Source of the DNA: Branchiostoma floridae
Lineage: Eukaryota; Chordata; Leptocardii; Amphioxiformes; Branchiostomatidae
Reading direction: 5' to 3'
Assembly: GCF_000003815.2 (NCBI RefSeq)
Contig: NC_049982.1
Coordinates: forward strand, 23,140,838-23,204,837
Length of the DNA: 64,000 bases
Within the stretch, counting starts at the first letter, position 1, and each line of letters opens with the position of its first letter. The notes below the pieces were generated by a model that was not told where the DNA came from, searched no databases, and was given only the letters and a program-made list of their open reading frames with translations. Below, piece by piece: positions 57,885 to 64,000 of the stretch. The position numbers and the translations under genes were made by a program.

Positions 57885-60160
57885 CTATACTGTCCCGCTC
57901 CAATACTCCACACACTGCCTTCCTCTGGGGGTCAAAGCTTCCAGGTCTTCCTTGGTGCATGGTTCGGACAGGAAAGGGCAGACAAGAAGATGTTTCATAG
58001 TCTGCTCCTGTCCGCAGTCGCAAGCAGTCTGTCCACCTGGGCTGAGACCCCACTTTGCCATGAGGGTCTTGCATCTACCTGTGCCTGTTCTAAGGCGGTT
58101 GAGACATGACCAGGTTGGCCATGTCTCCTCTGCTCCTGGAGGAAGAGATTCCTTTGGGGCGAGGTTAAGTCTGTGTGGTGCAGTCTGGAGGTGGTGGGAC
58201 CACATGGCCATCCTCTGGGTCTCTGCACTGCTGCTGAGTGCTTCAACTGAGTGCATGAAACTACGTCTTGACTTAAGTCTCTTTGGCACAGGAGTGTGCA
58301 GGTGGAGTACATGGTGAGGGTCAGTCTCTTGTTTCAGTTTTTCTCGCTGTGCTGCCACGGCTCTTCTGATGTGTGGGGGAGCAATACCACACAGCAGGTA
58401 TAGGTCATCAACTCTGGTGGCACGTAGGCATCCGGAGACGGCTCTACAAGCTGAGTTCAAGGCCGTGTCCAGCTTTGCGGTGTGCGCTGACCTGCACCAC
58501 ACGGGAGCCGCGTACTCTGCAGTAGAAAAACACAGTCCAAGAGCTGTACCTCGCACGGTACTGGCATCTGCGCCCCATTTAGTGTTTGTAAGCTTCTTAA
58601 GAATGTTATTCCTGGCATCCACTTTCATTCTGGTGTTCAGGATGTGGGTTTTGTATGACAGGGTCCTGTCTAAGGTGGTGCCGAGGTAGACTGGCTTGTT
58701 GGTGCTAGTCAGCCACTTGCCCTGCCAACATACCTTCAGTTGGCGATCTGCTTCCCGGTTTTTCAGATGGAAGACACTAACCTGTGTTTTGTCTGGGTTA
58801 GCTCGCAGGTGGTTTGCTTCGTAGTAAGGGGTGAGGCCTACAAGGGCATCAGTGAGGGTGTTCTCTACTTCCTTGAAAGTCCTTCCCTGTGCACCAATAC
58901 TGAGGTCGTCAGCAAACAGGAATCTCCTGGTATCGGGATGTCCTGGTTGGTCATTGGTGTAGATGTTGAAGAGCAGCGGAGCAAGGACGCTGCCTTGGGG
59001 GAGACCGTTTTTCTGCCTTCTCCATCTACTGCGGTTGCCATTCAGGTCTACAAAGAACCGTCTGTTTGAAAGTAGGTTCTGGATCAGTTCAGTGAGTCTT
59101 ACATCCTTAGTTATCTCAAAGAGCTTTTTTGTAAGGATCCTGTGGTTCACGGTGTCATATGCTGCGGAGAGGTCCACAAAGACAGTTCCCGTGATCAAGC
59201 CTTTCTCGTAGCCATCCTCGATGTACTGTGTCAGGTTCAGGAGTTGGCCAGTACATGACTTTCCTGGTCTGAACCCTGCCTGCTCAGGGATAAGGAGCTC
59301 ATCCACAAACGGTGCGATGCGGTTGAGTAGCAGTCTTTCAAACAGCTTGTATGTATGGCACAGCAAGGAAATCGGCCTGTAGTTCTTGGGTATGGAGGGG
59401 TCTTTGCCAGGAATATAGTAAGGCAATCACTCTAGATTTCCTCCAAATCTTGGGGATCCTGTTGGTGCTCAGACTATGGTTAAACAGGTTGAGCAGCCAC
59501 TTAAGTGCAAGAGGACCAAAGTGTTTGATCTGCTCGCATAGGATGTCATCAAGTCCAGCTGCTTTATTGTTTTTCATGTCCTTGATGGCATTGCATAGCT
59601 CGTCCAAGCTGAAGGGCCTTGTGAAAGGTGAGCTTCCTTCAGAGCTTGCGGCATCTACTTGTGGAAGTTTGGCTCTTGGGGGGTGGTGGTTGGGGTTGCC
59701 ATGACTGTTCACAAGGAGTTGGTGGGCAACTTGGTCTGCAGTGACTTGTGGCACTGGTTGTGCTCTAGTAAAGTCATTCCCGAGGATTCGAATGTTCTTC
59801 CATGCCTTCCGGCTGCTATGAGTTAGGTCAGTTGATTCAACAAACTCTCGCCATCGCCTCTGTCGACTTTCCGTGATTGTGCGTGTGAGTACCTCTCCGC
59901 ACTCGAGTGTTTCTGCGCTGAAAGGATCGGACTCAAAGCGGTTGACGTATTCGTCGTACAATGCCTTGGACTCCTCATTCAGGCCTGGGATATACTTTGT
60001 CCGACATCCTCGGGGGATGTTTTGCCGTGAGGATTTCTTTATCATTTTGACAAAGGTGTCATAATGTTCAGTCGATGCGGGTAGGTCCTGGATGTATAGA
60101 TCCAGGTCTTCAGCGAACTTTTCCCAGTTAGCCTTCTTCAGGACTATTTGTGATAGATGG
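57885..60160 (-). mobile_element. Non-LTR retrotransposon, 5'-truncated and frameshifted
   Basis: Minus-strand reverse-transcriptase polyprotein in two frames, about 60160-59425 and 59425-57885, with a one-base shift near 59415-59425 between IWRKSRVIALL and PGKDPSIPKNYRPISLL. RT motifs in order: NNKAAGLDDI, NYRPISLL, PEQAGFRPGKSC, FVDLSAAYDTVNH, NGLPQGSVLAPLLFN, RRFLFADDLSI (FADD in place of YADD). The C-terminus has a Cys/His cluster near CGQEQTMKHLLVC. The endonuclease part is missing. Jockey/CR1-type by general appearance; inactive. Confidence 0.9.
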
Positions 60161-60269
60161 TTACAAAACAACAAGTTATTATTTACAGTCCATACGTTTT
60201 CTTTCATAATAATGGATAGTATATTTACAGATCATGAAGTCTGTTTTTGATTTCCCATTTGAAAATGTT

Positions 60270-61825
60270 AGATATTAGTTATGACCTGAAGTGGACTGTG
60301 GGCTCTTCCTAGAAAAAAAATCCATGTTTCAAAGATAACCCACTTAGCTATAGATATTACTTGTATTCTTCTCTTCATATTATATTCGTTTATTGGCTGG
60401 TTTACCTTTCCCAGTATCACCTCTTCAAAATCAATATTAGGGTTACTGGGGCTAAAGGGTACGAAAGTATGTACTGAGTTCCACATGTCAGTTAGCCTTT
60501 TACATTCCAGAAACATATGTTTATAATTGTCAACATGTCCACTGTCACATAATTTACATATAGGATTAATTACTAGCCCATCTTCATCTTGTATTCTCCA
60601 TTTGTCTAATTTCTCGCTACATGGCAGAATTTGATCAAGTAGTTTGTAATTAAGTTCTGCTATTTGTGTTTCTTTACATGAAGTTGTGCCTAGCATTTTC
60701 CAAATCTTCTTCCAATTAAGAGACTCTATACCAAAATGTGCCTGCCATTTCTGTTGGCAGCTTGGAACTACTACATGTTTCTGAACGAGAGCAGTATAAA
60801 GTGATTTGCAGGATTTTGTCTTGATTTTCATTTTTGTTATCGGTTCAAGCAGTGGGGTAGGGATAACAAGATGCATTGGGCGGTCAACTGAGTCTATAGC
60901 ATTTTTTATAGAATCTTTCCAGGTGCTGGGTATGGCTTGATACAAACTAATGCATTCAATTAAAGTACCGGGTCTATGGCGAAGGGTTGGGTGATTATCT
61001 GTAGAAAGGAATTGTCCGCTAGGAAATAAGTCTTTCACATAGATGATTCCTTCTTTAATCCACTGGGGAAAGAAGAGAGTTTTACCCTAGGATCTCACAT
61101 TTTCATTGCACCATATTATCTGTTCTTTAAAGTTTAGGAGTTTCATGTCATCTTCTTTATCAGCTTTGTGATAGGATAGTATGATTTGTTTGTAAAAATA
61201 CTTGTTATAGAAGTATATTCCTAATGATTTTATTGGGGTCTTAGGCCACGATATTCCTACCAGTAGGGGAGTGTCTTGTCTATCAACATAAGTTCCAATC
61301 CATAAACTGTTATCATTTCTTAACATGTAGAGTGAGGCTTGAAACGGTACAAAAATCTTGAATATGTCTGAAGGCATTTCAGTGGATGTAACATCGGATA
61401 AAAATAAGGTGGTGTCATCGGCTACTTGTGAGATTTTAACTTCAACTTTTTCATTAGAATTGTCTTTAACTTTTATTCCAGCTATGTCATGTGCATTCCT
61501 AATATCCACAGCCATAACTGCTCCGGGGTGATTGGCTTCCCGTTTGAGGAATAAATAGTTGTTTCCGCCAAACCTGATCTTGTCTCAGACCACATCTTTA
61601 TTTTCCTGGTGTCGTTAGAAGATTCATGAATTGTAAAACACTGTTTTGCGGAGCAAAAAAAGAAGTACAGATATAGGACATCCCTGGCGGATACCTTTGT
61701 TAAGGGGAAAGGATTCAGACATCCAGCCTTGATTGATGATATTACTGCTGATGTCATTGTACATGCATTGCATGGCACGGATAAAATTAGGACCAAAGTT
61801 AAACTTTTGTAATACTTTCCACATG
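60270..61825 (-). mobile_element. L1/Tx1-like retrotransposon, 3' part, degraded
   Basis: Three minus-strand frames in order (61825-61624, about 61515-61087, 61038-60268). First GPNFIRAMQCMYNDISSNII with GIRQGCPISVLLF, then KISQVADDTTLFLSDV (VADD in place of YADD), and finally a long tail with ICKLCDSGHVDNYKHMFLEC and WNSVHTFVPFS. These are typical of the Tx1/L1 clade. It is 5'-truncated exactly where copy B of the segmental duplication starts and broken by frameshifts; inactive. Confidence 0.88.
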
Positions 61826-61827
61826 AA

Positions 61828-64000
61828 TTGGCATTCTTAGAAACAAAACAACAAGTCAGGAGCGAAAAAATTCTGTAGCATTGTTTTTCAAAAGACGTCT
61901 GTTGAGTTTGACTGTTACACCTGTCCATGTGTAATACTCACCATCTACATCCGTCTGCCACCTGTCTTGCCGACACGTGCCTGTGTGACAACATGACAAA
62001 TAACTACCGCGTATTTCATTCTTCTAATAAGCACATCTTACAAAGTGTATACGACACTTGTACCGTGTTGTGGGAACATTGGGAAATGAATGTCTTCTGG
62101 AAGGACAGTGTCACTGTTGAAACACAATTGATCACGTTACATGTTTTCAAACACAACGTTCAAACAGACCTGTTCTCCTTGCTGATCACCATCCACACAC
62201 AAGCAGGCCAAATGGTAGAGGGAAGCCTTTGATCAGGACAGGTCATTTGTTTCCAGGGAGTATTCTTATTTTAGATTTAGGTGTTTACAGTAGCTCTAGT
62301 ACGGGTTATTATCAAATAGGTAAGACTGAAAAAACTCATAATGCAGAACATGAGTGGAATGGAATAACTCCCTGTTGTGTTGTGTTCCCTGACTCCTTGT
62401 AGTGCTCTGTTGACTACGATTGACGGCCAGGAGACACTGGATGAGCGGACTAAGATTTAATCTACAAACTTCTAGCTCTCTACATGTGATGGTGTAGTGA
62501 TACAAAAATAGGGCAGTGATTTGACTGAGAGTGATTCGGTCCAAGGCCCCATTAAGCATTCTGGGTCTTGCATGATGAGAATATCTGGATATGTAACACT
62601 CCCTAATTTGCATAATCAATGAGATAGTGTCATAATTATTTTACGTACAAGTAGTAAATAATTGGATTGTAAACATCGTGACCTGTGTAAGTTAAAGGTG
62701 TACATAACCAGACATGAAGTATGCAGATGTGCAAGTCATTTGCATAATCAGAATATTTCATGGAGGTATGATGTCTCCGAACTCTTGTTTGACTCGCATT
62801 ATTGCTACATTTTGCGTTTCTTTCTAGTGGTCCGAGTTTAGGTCGTACAAACAACTGGACCGGACTACGTACGTCCACTAAACACTTCATCTTACGATAC
62901 AAGTTTGCTAAATGAACAAAACACTCATTATCGCCCGAGGGACAAGGTCAGTTAATCGTTATCGTTTGTAAACCCCTGATAGATCGTCAAGCCTCACCCA
63001 TTGGTCCAGAGGTAATGTGACGTTTTACCCAACCGTATTTGGACATGCGCTGTGATCTGGTACACACTCGTCACTTGGTTCTCCAAAGCTCGGACCTACG
63101 CCCCTTTTTCTGCCCACCACAGGAGCACCCACATCAGATCTTCTCAAACTTGAGGCTACAGAAGACATTCTCCCTGTCATTCAATACCAGCGCACCAGTG
63201 TCTGTGCACGAGAAATAGAAAGCAATTTCAGTTGAGTTTGTAGGCCGGTTTTGGATATACGAGGACAGAGGTTTAAGGACGCAAATCTCAACTTGTCGTC
63301 ATGAAACGTCTGGTGGGTACTTCTGTTTTGTACTTCTTTTCACAAGATTACGGGGCTACTTTTCTTTTAGTTTATTTTCTGCATTTGTATTCCCATGTAA
63401 CAAGGATTTAAATGTGAGGGCGCTATATGTATCAAGGTAAGGGTGCTGTTGTCAAGTAACGGGGTGTGTATAAAGAATACAGATCTTTGCAAACTCAATT
63501 TCTTCGGAACAAAGTTATCATAAAAGAGATTGTCAGGAACAAAGAAATCATAAAAGGATTGTCATTGTCCACATTCAAAGTTTGGTATGTCTCGTTATGT
63601 GAAACGCTGAAAAGGATGACATGTTTTCAAATAAGATTAAAGTCAGCAGAAAGTTTGTCGTGCCCAGGCCGCAAACTATGTTTGGTACAAGACGTTAATC
63701 CGATAAACGCTGTCAATGGATGTTGCTATATTGAGCACCAAAAGTCAGAAATAATCATTATGAGTGTTTGAAACACTTTCTGAAATGCAATGGAGCAGCA
63801 GCAACAACGCAGACAACTTTAGGGTGGGGCACCAAAGCACACCAGGGTCAACCAATTAAGATCTGTTTACAAGATGAAAAAAAATATCAAATCACACCAA
63901 GTTTTCTTCTGTATGCCTGTCGTGTAACAATTACATTTGATTCAGCTTAGTACAGTGTATGATTCTGATCCTTACTCTAGTTTATAAACTATATCGCGTT
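61828..64000 (+). repeat. Segmental duplication, copy B (runs off the window)
   Basis: Same order as copy A: dispersed repeat (61915-62240), then at about 62330-62600 a replacement stretch where A has 53160-54245, then near-identical sequence from 62605 to the window end, which corresponds to about 55650 in A. Whether later cystine-knot exons exist to the right cannot be seen. Confidence 0.85.
63301..63312 (+). CDS. Orphan copy of cystine-knot paralogue 2 exon 1 (B)
   Basis: ATGAAACGTCTG with the donor GTGGGTAC, as at 54952 and, reversed, 18882-18893. It encodes MKRL, the start of a signal peptide, and needs a further exon. The next 690 bases to the window end match intron 1 only. Confidence 0.6.

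Overview
The window looks like genomic DNA from an invertebrate deuterostome, most likely an amphioxus (Branchiostoma). This is an inference from content: host genes have short GT-AG introns and metazoan products (RNase H2 subunit A, ADF/cofilin, galactose-3-O-sulfotransferases, a CYP2-like P450, an EGF/cadherin-like membrane protein), set in dense MITEs, foldback elements, tRNA-derived SINEs, CA/GT microsatellites and broken non-LTR retrotransposons. Two 100-N assembly gaps are present (12589-12688 and 48325-48424). There is no CRISPR, operon or other bacterial feature.

Left part (1-19 kb). The last five exons of RNASEH2A (+) converge on a complete multi-exon gene (-) for a secreted cystine-knot protein resembling the Trunk/PTTH/Noggin-like family. 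About 7 kb further on, a second and smaller gene (-) of the same family has the same cysteine pattern and the same intron phases around the knot exons. This diverged pair is the most interesting host content. The 5' end of the second gene (upstream repeat, promoter region, 12-base coding first exon and start of intron 1) is copied twice on the opposite strand near 54.95 and 63.30 kb, with no later exons visible after either copy.

Middle part (20-47 kb). Three copies of a type II membrane galactose-3-O-sulfotransferase lie on the minus strand. Copy 1 has its first exon split by a retrotransposon fragment with a 10-bp target duplication and has lost the upstream ATG. Copy 2 (31711-33479) is open. 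Copy 3 is broken by an 8-bp deletion. Copies 2 and 3 are part of a tandem duplication (unit 1 about 27751-34493, unit 2 about 35410-47048) that also carries ADF/cofilin. The first cofilin copy is complete and has a CArG-CArG-TATA promoter about 1.1 kb upstream of its ATG. The second lacks exon 1 and the promoter because the duplication began inside intron 1. Unit 2 also received a 5-kb composite insertion (38301-43282) inside an older inverted-repeat element.

Right part (47-64 kb). This holds a retrotransposon tail, a 9-bp-TSD MITE, the last exon of a P450 cut by the assembly gap, the 3' part of a gene for a cadherin-like/EGF transmembrane protein, then a segmental duplication (about 52.66-55.66 kb and 61.83-64.0 kb). 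Between the two copies lie a 1-kb inverted-repeat element and two degenerate non-LTR retrotransposons.

Coordinates of exons come from reading GT-AG boundaries and codon phase by eye. Family names come from recognised motifs, not from a database search.
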